A DNA stretch of 64,000 nucleotides from JAJEFO01 sp965208685 (lineage in GTDB: Bacteria > Pseudomonadota > Alphaproteobacteria > Rhodobacterales > Rhodobacteraceae), in assembly GCA_965208685.1 (NCBI GenBank), contig CBDBPL010000007.1:2728001-2792000 (forward strand), read 5' to 3'. Both the position numbers and the translations under genes were made by a program. Below are positions 1-9,355 of this stretch, one piece after another (positions within the stretch are counted from its first letter, which is position 1; each line of letters begins with the position of its first letter). Below the pieces are notes generated by a model. The model did no database searches and was not told where the DNA came from. It saw only the letters and a program-made list of their open reading frames with translations.

Positions 1-659
1 TCGGCGACGTCCGCGTTCGCAAGGCCGTCAGCATGGCGATAGACCGTCAGGCGATCATTGACGGAGCCATGTTCGGGTACGGCACGCCCATCGGAACGCA
101 CTTCGCACCGCATCATCCGGACTATGTCGACCTGACAGGAAACACGCCACATGACCCGGAGGCCGCCAAGGCGCTCTTGGCGGAGGCCGGATATCCCGAC
201 GGCTTCGAGACCACGCTCAAGCTGCCGCCGCCATCCTACGCGCGGCGCGGAGGCGAAATCATCGCCGCGCAGTTGCGCGAGATCGGAATCGAGACCGAGA
301 TATCCAACCTTGAATGGGCGCAGTGGCTGGAACAGGTGTTTCGCGGCTACGACTACGGGCTGACCATCGTCAGCCACACAGAGCCCATGGACATCGGAAT
401 CTACGCTCGCCCGACATACTACTTCCAGTATGACAACCCGGAGTTCCAGGAGCTGATCAGCGAGTTGAGCGTCGAAAACGACCCGGCAAGACGCTCGGCA
501 ATGCTGCAGGAGGCGCAGAGGACCATCTCGGAAGACTACGTCAACGGCTTCCTCTTCCAGCTGGCGCTCACGTCGGTCGTGGATGCAAGGCTGAACGGCA
601 TCTGGCCCGATGCCCCGACGCAGGCCGTGGACCTGACCGGAGTCAGCTGGACGGAGTGA
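1..659 (+). CDS. ABC transporter substrate-binding protein, family 5 (partial, 5' end outside window)
   Basis: The reading frame is open from base 3 and runs off the left edge, so only the C-terminal ~218 residues are present. The remaining part has the SBP_bac_5 (DppA/OppA/NikA) pattern: a DVRVRKAVSMAIDRQ-type helix at the start, a PDGFETTLKL strand, and a closing segment with repeated acidic and aromatic residues. In the family this periplasmic lobe binds peptides, nickel chelates, opines or glycosides. Two permeases and a fused ATPase follow directly, so it should be the binding component of that importer. The true substrate cannot be read from this fragment; the adjacent aldehyde dehydrogenase and SDR suggest a carbon source that is oxidised after uptake. 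Confidence 0.9.
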   Translation, partial: GDVRVRKAVSMAIDRQAIIDGAMFGYGTPIGTHFAPHHPDYVDLTGNTPHDPEAAKALLAEAGYPDGFETTLKLPPPSYARRGGEIIAAQLREIGIETEISNLEWAQWLEQVFRGYDYGLTIVSHTEPMDIGIYARPTYYFQYDNPEFQELISELSVENDPARRSAMLQEAQRTISEDYVNGFLFQLALTSVVDARLNGIWPDAPTQAVDLTGVSWTE

Positions 660-680
660 TCATGCAAGCAGCCGGCTGAC

Positions 681-1628
681 ATGCTGCGCTACACCGTCAA
701 GCGACTGGGCTCGCTTCTGGCCTCGCTGGTCGTCGCGAGCCTGGTCATCTTTGCATGCATCGAAGTCGTGCCGGGCGATCCGGCCTCCTTCATGCTGGGC
801 ATCAATGCGCAGCCGGACACGGTGGCCGCCCTCAGGGAAGAGCTTGGCCTGAACAGGGCGCCCCACGAGCGCTACATCGCCTGGGTCAGCGGCCTGGTGA
901 CCGGAGACTTCGGCACGTCCTACACCTACCGCTCCCCCGTGTCCGAGATCGTGGTCGAGCGGCTTGCGATTTCGCTGCCCCTCGCGATCTATGCGCTCAG
1001 CCTCACGATCCTCGTCGCCTTCCCGGTCGGCATCCTGGCGGCGACGCGGCGCGGGTCGCTGACCGACATCTCCGTCATGGCGACCACGCAACTCGGCGTT
1101 GCCATCCCCAACTTCTGGTTCGCGCTGCTGATGGTTCTCCTCTTCGCGGTCAATCTGCGCTGGTTCTCGGCTGGCGGCTTTCCGGGATGGGACGAGGGAT
1201 TCCTGGCCGCCGTCAAGGCGCTTACGCTGCCCGCGATCGCGCTCGCGCTGCCGCAGGCATCCATCCTGGCGCGCGTGATGCGCTCCTCGCTGCTCGACAC
1301 CCTGTCTGAAGACTACATCCGAACCGCCCGGGCGAAGGGCCTTACGGCACGCCAGGCACTTCGGAGGCACGCGCTCCGCAACGCCCTGATCCCGGTGCTG
1401 ACGATCATCGGCCTCCAGTTCTCGTTCTTGCTGGCCGGCGCGATCATCATCGAGAATGTCTTCTTTCTTCCCGGCCTTGGCAGGCTCGTGTTCCAGGCCA
1501 TCTCGCAGCGTGACCTGATCGTGGTCGAAAGCGTGGTGATGCTCCTGGTCTTTGCCGTGATCATCGTGAACTTCCTGGTCGATCTTGCCTATGCCTGGGT
1601 CGATCCGCGCCTGAGATCGCGCGCATGA
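681..1628 (+). CDS. ABC transporter permease, DppB type
   Basis: 315 residues, the usual length for DppB/GsiC-type permeases. The N-terminus (MLRYTVKRLGSLLASL) is the typical first transmembrane helix, followed by the VPGDPA motif of the periplasmic segment and five further hydrophobic stretches. The cytoplasmic EAA loop is visible as DYIRTARAKGL followed by an HALRNALIPV helix, which contacts the ATPase. It begins 21 bases after the binding protein gene and its end overlaps the next permease by four bases (ATGA), so the two are translationally coupled. Inner membrane subunit of the importer; substrate unknown. Confidence 0.93.
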   Translation: MLRYTVKRLGSLLASLVVASLVIFACIEVVPGDPASFMLGINAQPDTVAALREELGLNRAPHERYIAWVSGLVTGDFGTSYTYRSPVSEIVVERLAISLPLAIYALSLTILVAFPVGILAATRRGSLTDISVMATTQLGVAIPNFWFALLMVLLFAVNLRWFSAGGFPGWDEGFLAAVKALTLPAIALALPQASILARVMRSSLLDTLSEDYIRTARAKGLTARQALRRHALRNALIPVLTIIGLQFSFLLAGAIIIENVFFLPGLGRLVFQAISQRDLIVVESVVMLLVFAVIIVNFLVDLAYAWVDPRLRSRA

Positions 1629-2473
1629 CGGAGGAAGGGCTGTTTCGCGCGGCACTTAGGTCACGCAACCTCGTCGTGGGGAACCTGCTTGCCGCAGCCT
1701 TCGCGATCGGGGCGCTGCTGTCCTTTTTCTGGACCCCGTACGACGTCACCGAACTCGCCATCGCCACAAGGCTCCAGGCGCCTTCGGGAGTTCACTGGTT
1801 CGGAACGGACCACTTCGGCCGGGACATCCTCTCGATGATAATGGTTGGCGCTCAAACCTCGATCGCGGTTGCGATCGTCGCGGTCGGCATCGGCATGGGC
1901 ATCGGCGTGCCGCTCGGCCTGGCGGCAGCTGCGCGGCGGGGCAGCCTTCTTGACGAGACCATCATGCGCGGCAACGACCTCGTGTTCGCGTTCCCGAGCC
2001 TCCTCATCGCGATCATGATCACGACCGTATTCGGGCCGTCGGCGCTGAACGCGATCATCGCGATCGGCATCTTCAACATCCCGGTGTTCGCGCGCCTGAC
2101 GCGCGGAGCGGCGCTTCCGCTCTGGACCCGCGACTACATCCTCTCGGCACGGGTTTCCGGAAAGGGGCCCGTGCGGATCTCTGTCGAGCACATCCTGCCC
2201 AACGTGACCAATCTCCTGATCGTTCAGGGCACGATCCAGTTTTCGCTCGGGATCCTTGCCGAAGCGGCGCTGAGCTACGTCGGCCTGGGAGTGCAGCCGC
2301 CAACGCCCTCCTGGGGCCGCATGCTTGCGGACAGCCAGACGCTGATCGCGATCGCGCCGCACATGGCGATGTTTCCCGGCTTCGCCATACTCCTGACGGT
2401 GCTCGGCCTCAACCTTGCGGGCGACGGCCTGCGCGATCTCCTCGATCCCCGAATCCGGACCGTGCAGCCGTGA
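1625..2473 (+). CDS. ABC transporter permease, DppC type
   Basis: 282 residues. It starts with an ATGA overlap with the previous permease and its stop overlaps the GTG start of the ATPase gene. It carries the DppC signature HWFGTDHFGRDILSM near residue 57 and an EAA loop (DYILSARVSGKGPVRI), ending in the usual LNLAGDGLRDLLDPR motif of the family. Six hydrophobic segments are expected. It pairs with the DppB-type subunit to form the inner-membrane channel. No oddities were seen. Confidence 0.93.
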   Translation: MTEEGLFRAALRSRNLVVGNLLAAAFAIGALLSFFWTPYDVTELAIATRLQAPSGVHWFGTDHFGRDILSMIMVGAQTSIAVAIVAVGIGMGIGVPLGLAAAARRGSLLDETIMRGNDLVFAFPSLLIAIMITTVFGPSALNAIIAIGIFNIPVFARLTRGAALPLWTRDYILSARVSGKGPVRISVEHILPNVTNLLIVQGTIQFSLGILAEAALSYVGLGVQPPTPSWGRMLADSQTLIAIAPHMAMFPGFAILLTVLGLNLAGDGLRDLLDPRIRTVQP

Positions 2474-4026
2474 CGCTTCTCGATGTCCAGAACTTGGTCC
2501 TGTCGATCCACGGAACGTCTGTCCTGAAGGGAATCTCGCTCGACATCGCGCCTGGAGAGGTCTGCGGGGTGATCGGCGAAAGCGGCTCGGGCAAGTCTCT
2601 CACCGCGCTTTCGGCGATGCAGCTCCTGCCCGAAGGCTCGGACTGCAGCGGCCGGATCACCGTCGCGGGCCGCGATGTCCTCTCGATGCGCGAAGCCGAA
2701 CTTTGCCGAATGCGCGGCGCAGACGTCGGCATGGTGTTCCAGGAGCCCATGACGGCATTGAACCCGGTCCAGACGATCGGGCACCAGGTTGCCGAGACCA
2801 TCCTGATTCACGAAGGCACGAGCAAGGCCGAGGCACTGTCCCGGGCCGCCGAGACGCTCGCCCGCTGCGAGATGCCGCAATCCAAGTTCCCGCTCGACCG
2901 CTTTCCGCACGAGCTTTCCGGGGGACAGCGGCAGCGGGTCGTCATCGCAATCGCGATCGCGCTCGGCCCGAAGCTCCTCATCGCCGACGAACCCACGACC
3001 GCGCTTGACGTCACGACCCAGGCCGAAATCCTGTCGCTTCTTCGACGTCTCGTGGACGAGGACGGCATGGGCCTCATGCTGATCTCGCACGACCTGGCGG
3101 TCGTGACAGGACTAGCCGACGACGTCTTCATCATGAAGGACGGAGAGGTCGTGGAACGGAGGACGGCCCGCACGCTCCACCGTGACATGACGCACCCTTA
3201 CACCAAGGCGCTCTTCGAGGCTTCGGGTCACCAGCCCGACCGCACCGAATCTCGAGTCGAGGAGTCCCTTCTGAAGGTCGAGAACGTTTCACGCGACTAC
3301 CTGCTGCCGCGTCGCACGATTCTTGGCGCGCACCCGACAATGCGCGCCGTCGACGCCGTGCGATTCGAGGTCCGCCGTGGCGAATGCGTTGGCCTCGTGG
3401 GCGAAAGCGGCTGCGGCAAGTCCACGCTGACCCGCGCGATTCTGGGACTTGAGCCCGTCCAGGAAGGGAGCATCACCCTCGACGGCCGGGACGTGTTCGC
3501 CGAACCGGATGTCCGCCGAAAGATGCAGGTCGTGTTCCAGGATCCGTTTGGATCGTTCAACCCTCGTCACAGGGTTGCCCGGCTGGTCAGCGAGCCGTTT
3601 CATCGTCTCAACCGTTCGGCGACGACGGACGAGGTCGACGAGGCGTTGACGTCCGTCGGACTGGCGCCAAAGGACAAGCACAAGTACATACACGAATTCT
3701 CCGGCGGCCAGCGGCAGCGCATCGCCATCGCGCGCGCGTTGATCATCCGTCCGGAGCTCATCATTCTCGACGAGGCCGTCTCAGCGCTCGACGTATCGAT
3801 CCGGGCTCAGATCCTCGACCTCTTGGTCGACCTGTCGGTCACGTACGGCCTGACCTACCTGTTCATCACGCATGACCTGACGGTTGTCCGTTCGATCGCC
3901 GACCGGATCCTCGTCATGCATGCGGGCCGGATCGTCGAGCAGGGAAAGACGGACGACGTGTTCGAGGCCCCGCGCGACGCCTACACGCGTCGCCTGCTCG
4001 ATGCAGCTCCGAAACTGCCCGCGTGA
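2470..4026 (+). CDS. Fused dipeptide-type ABC ATPase (DppD-DppF in one chain)
   Basis: 518 residues containing two complete nucleotide-binding domains, where many systems use separate DppD and DppF proteins. Domain 1 has Walker A GESGSGKS at residues 36-43, a signature LSGGQRQR and Walker B LLIADEP; domain 2 has Walker A GESGCGKS near residue 315, a signature FSGGQRQR and Walker B LIILDEA. It powers import through the two permeases upstream. The start is GTG, overlapping the stop of dppC. The second domain ends in the usual oligopeptide C-terminal extension (DAYTRRLLDAAP). Fused ATPases of this kind are common in alphaproteobacterial GsiA-like importers. Confidence 0.93.
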   Translation: MTLLDVQNLVLSIHGTSVLKGISLDIAPGEVCGVIGESGSGKSLTALSAMQLLPEGSDCSGRITVAGRDVLSMREAELCRMRGADVGMVFQEPMTALNPVQTIGHQVAETILIHEGTSKAEALSRAAETLARCEMPQSKFPLDRFPHELSGGQRQRVVIAIAIALGPKLLIADEPTTALDVTTQAEILSLLRRLVDEDGMGLMLISHDLAVVTGLADDVFIMKDGEVVERRTARTLHRDMTHPYTKALFEASGHQPDRTESRVEESLLKVENVSRDYLLPRRTILGAHPTMRAVDAVRFEVRRGECVGLVGESGCGKSTLTRAILGLEPVQEGSITLDGRDVFAEPDVRRKMQVVFQDPFGSFNPRHRVARLVSEPFHRLNRSATTDEVDEALTSVGLAPKDKHKYIHEFSGGQRQRIAIARALIIRPELIILDEAVSALDVSIRAQILDLLVDLSVTYGLTYLFITHDLTVVRSIADRILVMHAGRIVEQGKTDDVFEAPRDAYTRRLLDAAPKLPA

Positions 4027-4042
4027 CGCAAGGAGGACCGAC

Positions 4043-5497
4043 ATGGCATTCAATCCCCTCCTCTCCCGAACCGATTGCCGATTCATTGGCGGCCGCTGGT
4101 TGCAGGCTGCCGGAGACCGGAAACTCGCGTTGAACGATCCTTCAACCGGCAAGCCGCTCTGCGAGATTGCCCGCTGCGACGCAAGTGACGTTGGCGATGC
4201 CGTCACGTCGGCCAAGGCATCGCTTGCGAGCGAATGGGGCGCGGCCACGGCAGCAGAGCGCGGGCGCATCCTGGGCCGGATCGCGCAGGAAGTGCTGAAC
4301 CAGGTCGACTCTTTGGCCAGGATGGAGGCCATGGATGTCGGCAAGCCGCTTACGCAGGCACGTGCGGACGCCGTCGCGCTTGCCCGATACATGGAGTTCT
4401 ACGGCGGTGCCGCCGACAAGCTGCACGGCGAGACCATCCCCTACCTGGACGGCTACACGGTGTACACGCTCCGCGAGCCGCACGGCGTAACGGGGCACAT
4501 CATCCCCTGGAACTATCCGATGCAGATCATCGGCCGCTCGGTAGGCGCCGCGCTTGCGACGGGGAACGCCTGTGTTCTCAAGCCCTCCGAGGACGCCTGC
4601 CTCACGGCCCTTGCCTTCGCAGAGCTGGCCTCACGTGCCGGGCTGCCGCCGGGCGCGCTCAACGTGGTGCCGGGACTCGGCGAAGAGGCCGGATCGGCGC
4701 TGTCGGCGCATCCCGGCATTGATCACGTCTCGTTCACCGGATCGGTTGCGGTCGGCAAGATGATCCAGGCGGCCGCTGCAGCGCATGTCGTGCCCGTCAC
4801 GCTCGAACTGGGCGGCAAGTCTCCGCAGGTCGTCTTTGCGGATGCGGACATTGAGGCCGCTCTGCCGTTTCTCGTGAATGCAGGCATTCAGAACGCGGGC
4901 CAGACCTGTTCCGCATCGTCCCGCATCCTGGTCGAACGATCACGCCACGACGAGGTGACGGCCCTGATGGCGGAGCGCTACCGTGCGCTGCGCACCGGTC
5001 CCGCCCTCGCCGACCTGGACGTCGGGCCGCTGGTTTCGGACGCCCAGAAATCGATCGTCGAGGGGTTCATGGCCAAGGGCTCTCCGTCACAGATCGTGGC
5101 ACAAGGCGAGATTGTCGATGATGCACCAAGAGGCGGTGCCTATGTTGCCCCGACGCTCTATGCGGGGGTCGATCCCGAGCACGTTCTCGCGCAGGACGAG
5201 ATTTTTGGTCCCGTGCAAGTGATCATTCCGTTCGATGACGAAGATCACGCAACGGCCATCGCGAACGGCACGAAATACGGTCTCGTCGCATCCTGCTGGA
5301 CGCGGGACGGCGCACGCCAGATGCGCATGGCCAGAAAGCTGCGGGCCGGACAGGTCTTCCTCAACAACTACGGTGCGGGCGGCGGCGTGGAGCTGCCCTT
5401 CGGCGGGCGCGGCCTGTCGGGACATGGGCGGGAAAAGGGGTTCGAGGCGATGTACGGTTTCACCGTTTCGAAGACCGTTGCGGCACTGCATGGATAG
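4043..5497 (+). CDS. NAD(P)-dependent aldehyde dehydrogenase
   Basis: 484 residues from the ATG at 4043, chosen because an AGGAGG lies seven bases upstream; the frame is open further upstream but that part overlaps the ATPase gene. Family features: IIPWNYP cofactor motif near 153-159, SFTGS near 230, catalytic glutamate E255 in LELGGKS and catalytic cysteine C289 in NAGQTCS. It oxidises an aldehyde to the carboxylic acid in the cytoplasm. Sixteen bases separate it from the transporter genes and nine from the SDR that follows, so all are probably co-transcribed. The substrate is likely a product of the imported compound; specificity cannot be inferred from sequence alone. Confidence 0.92.
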   Translation: MAFNPLLSRTDCRFIGGRWLQAAGDRKLALNDPSTGKPLCEIARCDASDVGDAVTSAKASLASEWGAATAAERGRILGRIAQEVLNQVDSLARMEAMDVGKPLTQARADAVALARYMEFYGGAADKLHGETIPYLDGYTVYTLREPHGVTGHIIPWNYPMQIIGRSVGAALATGNACVLKPSEDACLTALAFAELASRAGLPPGALNVVPGLGEEAGSALSAHPGIDHVSFTGSVAVGKMIQAAAAAHVVPVTLELGGKSPQVVFADADIEAALPFLVNAGIQNAGQTCSASSRILVERSRHDEVTALMAERYRALRTGPALADLDVGPLVSDAQKSIVEGFMAKGSPSQIVAQGEIVDDAPRGGAYVAPTLYAGVDPEHVLAQDEIFGPVQVIIPFDDEDHATAIANGTKYGLVASCWTRDGARQMRMARKLRAGQVFLNNYGAGGGVELPFGGRGLSGHGREKGFEAMYGFTVSKTVAALHG

Positions 5498-5506
5498 GAG
5501 ACCGAA

Positions 5507-6247
5507 ATGCGGTTGAAGGGGAAAGCTGCCATCGTGACCGGAGGCGCATCCGGATTCGGCGCCGGCATTGCCGGCAAGTTCGTCGCGGAAGGCGCACAAG
5601 TGATGATCGCGGACGTGAACGGCAAGGCCGCCGAGGCGAAGGCACATGAGCTTGGCTGCAAGGCCGTCGAGACCGACGTGTCAAGTGACAGCGACGTTGC
5701 CGCGATGGTGACCTCTGCGAAATCGGTCTTCGGGAAGATCGACATCCTTGTCAACAATGCCGGGGTGACGCACCTGCCCGCGCCGCTGGACGAGGTCAGC
5801 GAAGCGGACTTCGACCGCGTGTTCGCCGTCAACTGCAAGTCGGTCTACCTGACCGCCCGGCATGCTTTGCCCGTCTTCAAGGAGCAGGGTGCAGGCGCAA
5901 TCCTGAACGTGGCGTCTACGGCCGGCGTCAGCCCGAGACCCCGGCTCAACTGGTACAATGCGTCAAAGGGCTGGATGAACACGGCCACCAGGACGATGGC
6001 GGTCGAACTGGCTCCTGTCGGCATCCGCGTGAACGCGCTGAACCCCGTGGCAGGCGAAACGCCGCTCCTGAAGAGCTTTCTCGGCGAGGACACGCCTGAG
6101 ATGCGAGCCAGGTTCCTCGCGACGATTCCCTTGGGCAGGTTCTCGACGCCTGAGGACATTGGCAACGCGGCCTGCTACCTTTGCTCCGACGAGGCCGGCA
6201 TGGTGACGGGGGTCTGTCTCGAGGTAGACGGCGGGCGCTGCATTTGA
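5507..6247 (+). CDS. Short-chain dehydrogenase/reductase (SDR, classical type)
   Basis: 246 residues. The nucleotide-binding motif TGGASGFG is at residues 11-18, NNAG near 83-86 and the YNASK catalytic motif in the middle of the protein; the C-terminal VDGGRCI is typical for FabG-like members. It carries out a reversible NAD(P)-dependent oxidation of an alcohol. An AGGAG lies upstream of the ATG. It is the last gene of the transporter-dehydrogenase run on this strand, and with the aldehyde dehydrogenase would give a two-step alcohol to acid route. The exact substrate is unknown. Confidence 0.92.
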   Translation: MRLKGKAAIVTGGASGFGAGIAGKFVAEGAQVMIADVNGKAAEAKAHELGCKAVETDVSSDSDVAAMVTSAKSVFGKIDILVNNAGVTHLPAPLDEVSEADFDRVFAVNCKSVYLTARHALPVFKEQGAGAILNVASTAGVSPRPRLNWYNASKGWMNTATRTMAVELAPVGIRVNALNPVAGETPLLKSFLGEDTPEMRARFLATIPLGRFSTPEDIGNAACYLCSDEAGMVTGVCLEVDGGRCI

Positions 6248-6328
6248 GCGGATCCCTGAACCGCAGCCGCAGTCCCTGAACGGCAAGGTCGGACGCACCT
6301 TGCGCATGCAACCGGAGACAGTCGGAAA

Positions 6329-7285
6329 TTACGCCTTTGGCACTGGGGGCGTTCCATGAGTATGGAATGTCTCGATCGTCTTCAGCCCCCAGGCCTGGCC
6401 CTTCCTGCGCTCCGTTTCCGTCCAGGTCACAGGTTCCCAGTCGGGCTGCAGGATCAGGCGCGCACCGGAATTCGCCAGCTCCACCCGGTTGCCGGCAGGC
6501 TCCCAGACATAGAGGAAAAAGGTGCCTTGTATCGCGTGCTTGTGCGGCCCCGTCTCGATATGGACGCCGTTCTCGAGGAAGATGTCTGCTGCCCGCAGGA
6601 TGTCCTCCCTCTGGTCGCAGGCGTAGGTCAGGTGATGGAACCGCCCGTTCCCGCCACCATGTTCCTCGGTGCAGGCGAGATCATAGGTCTTGTTGTTCAC
6701 GGTGAACCAGCAACCTCCAAGCCGACCGTTGTCGAGAAGGATCTGCTCGGTCACGCGTGACCCGAGGGTCGCGATCATGAAGTCCCGGAACGCGGTGACG
6801 TCCTCGGCAAGAAGGTTCACGTGATCCAGGCGTCTCGGGCAGCATCCCCGCCCGTGGTATCGCTGGGCAATGTTCTTCAGCGCCGGGCGTTCGCCTTCTG
6901 GCGCCTCGAACTTCCGCGTCTCCCAATAGACCTCGAACACGTGCCCGAAGGGATCCTCGAACCGGAATGCCGGGCCATGGCCAGGGTCGCCGTCGGCCCA
7001 GCCAAGAACCCTGCAGCCCGATTCGTTGATCGCTGCCACCCGCCGCTCCAGGGACTCCGGCGAAGACACGCGATAGGCGACGTGGCCGACACCCGTCGTG
7101 TGGTGCCGCGTGAGCTTGAGCGTATGGAATTCGTAGTCGTCAAAGGCGCGAAGATAGACGCTGTCCTCGTCTCGGCCGCTCTCCGTCAGCCCGAAGACGC
7201 GAACAAAGAAGTCGAGGCTCTCCTCGAACCTGTCGGTGTGGAGTTCCACGTGGCCCAGATGGGCAACGTCATTGGCAGGATTCAA
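6329..7285 (-). CDS. VOC superfamily extradiol-dioxygenase-like protein (catechol 2,3-dioxygenase type)
   Basis: 318 residues if translation begins at the TTG at 7285, which is preceded at good spacing by AAGGAGA; an upstream in-frame ATG at 7312 lies on the wrong side of that site. Two VOC repeats are visible: HLGHVELHTD at the N-terminus and RRLDHVNLLAED in the middle. Candidate metal ligands are a histidine in LDHVNLL, one in FHHLTYACD and a glutamate in GNRVELAN near the C-terminus, which fits a type I extradiol dioxygenase. It may cleave an aromatic diol related to the convergent aldehyde dehydrogenase/SDR cluster. The function is inferred from fold and motifs only. Confidence 0.8.
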   Translation of the reverse strand: MNPANDVAHLGHVELHTDRFEESLDFFVRVFGLTESGRDEDSVYLRAFDDYEFHTLKLTRHHTTGVGHVAYRVSSPESLERRVAAINESGCRVLGWADGDPGHGPAFRFEDPFGHVFEVYWETRKFEAPEGERPALKNIAQRYHGRGCCPRRLDHVNLLAEDVTAFRDFMIATLGSRVTEQILLDNGRLGGCWFTVNNKTYDLACTEEHGGGNGRFHHLTYACDQREDILRAADIFLENGVHIETGPHKHAIQGTFFLYVWEPAGNRVELANSGARLILQPDWEPVTWTETERRKGQAWGLKTIETFHTHGTPPVPKA

Positions 7286-7409
7286 CTGGAATCTCCTTGT
7301 ATGCGAACGCACGGAGCTGCAGTGTTGGCGATCGGATGCTGGAACGTCCGCTGCGACGGGATCAAACCGGGCGCTTGGCGCATGATCGAAAAAAATCGTT
7401 GGTCGCGAA

Positions 7410-7805
7410 TCATGCCGCTTCGGGGTTGAAGAGCGGAATGTCCATCTCGCGAGCGACCTCGTTCATCCGCTGGTCGCAGCTCGCGAGCTCCACATTCTGG
7501 CCTTGATCGGCCAGATACGCGAATGACGCCAAGTGCAGGGAGTCAAGCGTCCGCGGCGGAGCCGGAATGGCGTCCAGCGCCCGCGCCAGGTCCCGCGGAG
7601 TCAATTCCAGGAGCGCGACCCGTCCAATGGGCTGGCGCGCCGCCTCGCCGTGCGAATCCGCAATGCTGCGTGAATGCAGTGGCGTCCAAATCTCGCATTC
7701 CAGGAGCCGGCTCGACACCAAGGTCCCGTCCCGAACGGAAACCTGGGGCCGCCAATCTTCGGTCAGCAGCCACGCCAGCGCGACGGACGTGTCAAGATAG
7801 ATCAC
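7410..7805 (-). CDS. PIN-domain toxin (VapC type)
   Basis: 131 residues with the PIN ribonuclease pattern: MIYLDTSV at the N-terminus with the first aspartate, a glutamate in LECEIWT, an aspartate in TLDSLHLASF and the last acidic site in LASCDQRM. VapC toxins cut tRNA or rRNA when freed from the antitoxin. The gene overlaps the upstream antitoxin gene by four bases, the normal toxin-antitoxin organisation. All four acidic residues appear present, so it may be active. Confidence 0.88.
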   Translation of the reverse strand: MIYLDTSVALAWLLTEDWRPQVSVRDGTLVSSRLLECEIWTPLHSRSIADSHGEAARQPIGRVALLELTPRDLARALDAIPAPPRTLDSLHLASFAYLADQGQNVELASCDQRMNEVAREMDIPLFNPEAA

Positions 7806-8095
7806 CGATCGTGCCTGGTCTCGTCGAGTTCGGCCAGAACCTCGTCCAGACTGGCAACCGGTGCGGGCCTGGGCGGCGGTCCGGATCCCGCGAGCGGCGG
7901 CGGCACAGGCACGCCGGACCGCACCGACTCGGCGAGGAACGCATCGGCGCGGACCGGACTCCGGGTCTCCCTGGACGGGCCCGATTCCGCCACCACTAGG
8001 TCACGATCAGCCACCAAGACCGTCTCGCCTGACGCAGCGAGCCGGACGTATTCGCTCAACTTGCTGTTCAGGACCTTGATGCAAACCGATCTCAT
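7802..8095 (-). CDS. Phd/VapB-type antitoxin
   Basis: 97 residues from the ATG at 8095 (MRSVCIKVLNSKLSEYV); an upstream in-frame ATG at 8131 is less likely because the conserved antitoxin strand begins at 8095. The N-terminal half matches the Phd/YefM DNA-binding fold (NSKLSEYVRLAASGETVLV, then DRDLVVAE). The C-terminal half is proline-rich and then acidic, as expected of the part that wraps the toxin. It should neutralise the PIN toxin and repress its own promoter. Confidence 0.8.
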   Translation of the reverse strand: MRSVCIKVLNSKLSEYVRLAASGETVLVADRDLVVAESGPSRETRSPVRADAFLAESVRSGVPVPPPLAGSGPPPRPAPVASLDEVLAELDETRHDR

Positions 8096-8401
8096 GCGGG
8101 CAAGGTAGCTACCGAGCGCGACCTTCGTCAACCGGCATCGCGGACCTGCACATTGCGGTCAGAACGCGGGCCGCGCTGCGCTGTCAGGCCATGTCGTGCG
8201 CGGCCTGCCTGCCAAAACAGTCGAAGCAATGTAGCTCAAGGGGGACTCGGCGCTGACGAAACTCCTGATCGACGCGCGACTACCGTGATGGCAAGCGCCG
8301 CATTGTCAACGAAATTGTCGTCGCGAGATGACGGGGCACGGTCAACATGCTGTCCCTGCCCCGTGCCGTCAAAGATACGCAAGATCCCGGGACCGGTCCC
8401 G
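8096..8401. other. Intergenic, nothing recognised
   Basis: This 306-base stretch lies upstream of the antitoxin gene and downstream of the hydrolase gene, both on the minus strand. It must contain the toxin-antitoxin promoter, but I see no clear operator, hairpin or conserved protein fragment. Confidence 0.4.
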
Positions 8402-9124
8402 CTAGCCGTCGGTCAATCCCCTGGCGAATTCGTCAAGGAGACGTGCCAGTTCGTCCGGCGCCTCGACCATCGCGTCATGCATGGTAGCGATCCGGTCGCT
8501 CTTCCAGCCCGGCCGGTCCTTGACGCGATCGTGCTCGCCCCAGAACGCGGAAGGGCGGTTCCGCTCGCACAGGATGTAGTAACGGTGTGCCACCTCGACT
8601 TCCCGCCCGGTCAAGGTAACGCCGCGGGCCAGGGTTCCCACCGGCTGCGGCGTGCACATTGACTTCAGCCAGTCCTTGACCGCTTCGTCTTCGGCCCAGG
8701 CATCGAACAGATCCGGCTGAACTCCGGCGGCACCGCTGTCGATCTCGGCCTGGAACCGCGCCACGCGCTCTGGGTTGTTTCTCGCAAGTGGCGAAACGCC
8801 GCTCTCTTCCGGAACGAAGGCATCGAGATACACGAGCGCTCTCACGCGCTCCGGCTCCTGCCCCGCGACACCCGTCACGATCAGGCCGCCATAGGAGTGT
8901 CCGACAAGGATGACGTCCTCAAGTTCAGCCCACCGCAAGACGTTCACCACGTCCAGCACGTGAAGATCGGGGTCGATCTCCGAACTCAGCAGGTGGCTCC
9001 GCTCGCCAAGACCGGTCAGCGTCGGCGCAAAGGCGCGATGCCCTGCTTCGCGAAGCGCGTCTTCCACCTTGGCCCAGCACCATCCGCCATGCCATGCACC
9101 ATGCACCAGGACAAACACCGCCAC
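8402..9124 (-). CDS. Alpha/beta hydrolase (EstC/salicylate-esterase-like)
   Basis: 240 residues using the GTG at 9124, which has an ACGGAGG site six bases upstream; a longer frame exists but starts far from a ribosome site. The oxyanion strand FVLVHGAWHGGWCW is at the N-terminus, the nucleophile serine sits in GHSYGG, and the catalytic histidine is in ATMHDAM close to the C-terminus. Such proteins hydrolyse small esters or act as cofactor-free hydroxynitrile-lyase relatives. It stands alone, divergent from the peroxiredoxin gene; the substrate is unknown. Confidence 0.88.
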   Translation of the reverse strand: MAVFVLVHGAWHGGWCWAKVEDALREAGHRAFAPTLTGLGERSHLLSSEIDPDLHVLDVVNVLRWAELEDVILVGHSYGGLIVTGVAGQEPERVRALVYLDAFVPEESGVSPLARNNPERVARFQAEIDSGAAGVQPDLFDAWAEDEAVKDWLKSMCTPQPVGTLARGVTLTGREVEVAHRYYILCERNRPSAFWGEHDRVKDRPGWKSDRIATMHDAMVEAPDELARLLDEFARGLTDG

Positions 9125-9355
9125 CGCGATCCTCCGTAACGATTCACCGAAACGCGCCAGCTCAGGAACTTCATCCCGGGCCACATCCACGATTCGGAAT
9201 TTTCCCCGCGCTTCCTTACAGGAAACGTGACGACATTCCTAACTTGCGATGCACGTATTGCCCGGCCAAAGGCGGAGGAGCATTGTGCGTCGGGAACCGG
9301 ATCTCACCTCGAGGATTTGATTCCCGGACCAGCATGAACGGAGAGGGCAAGCACC

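Noticed and set aside
660..1655. Minus-strand open frame antisense to the DppB-type permease
   Set aside because: Very rich in charged residues without hydrophobic core, the typical shadow of a GC-rich gene on the other strand.
3884..4042. Upstream extension of the aldehyde dehydrogenase
   Set aside because: It overlaps the ATPase gene out of frame; AGGAGG before 4043 fixes the start.
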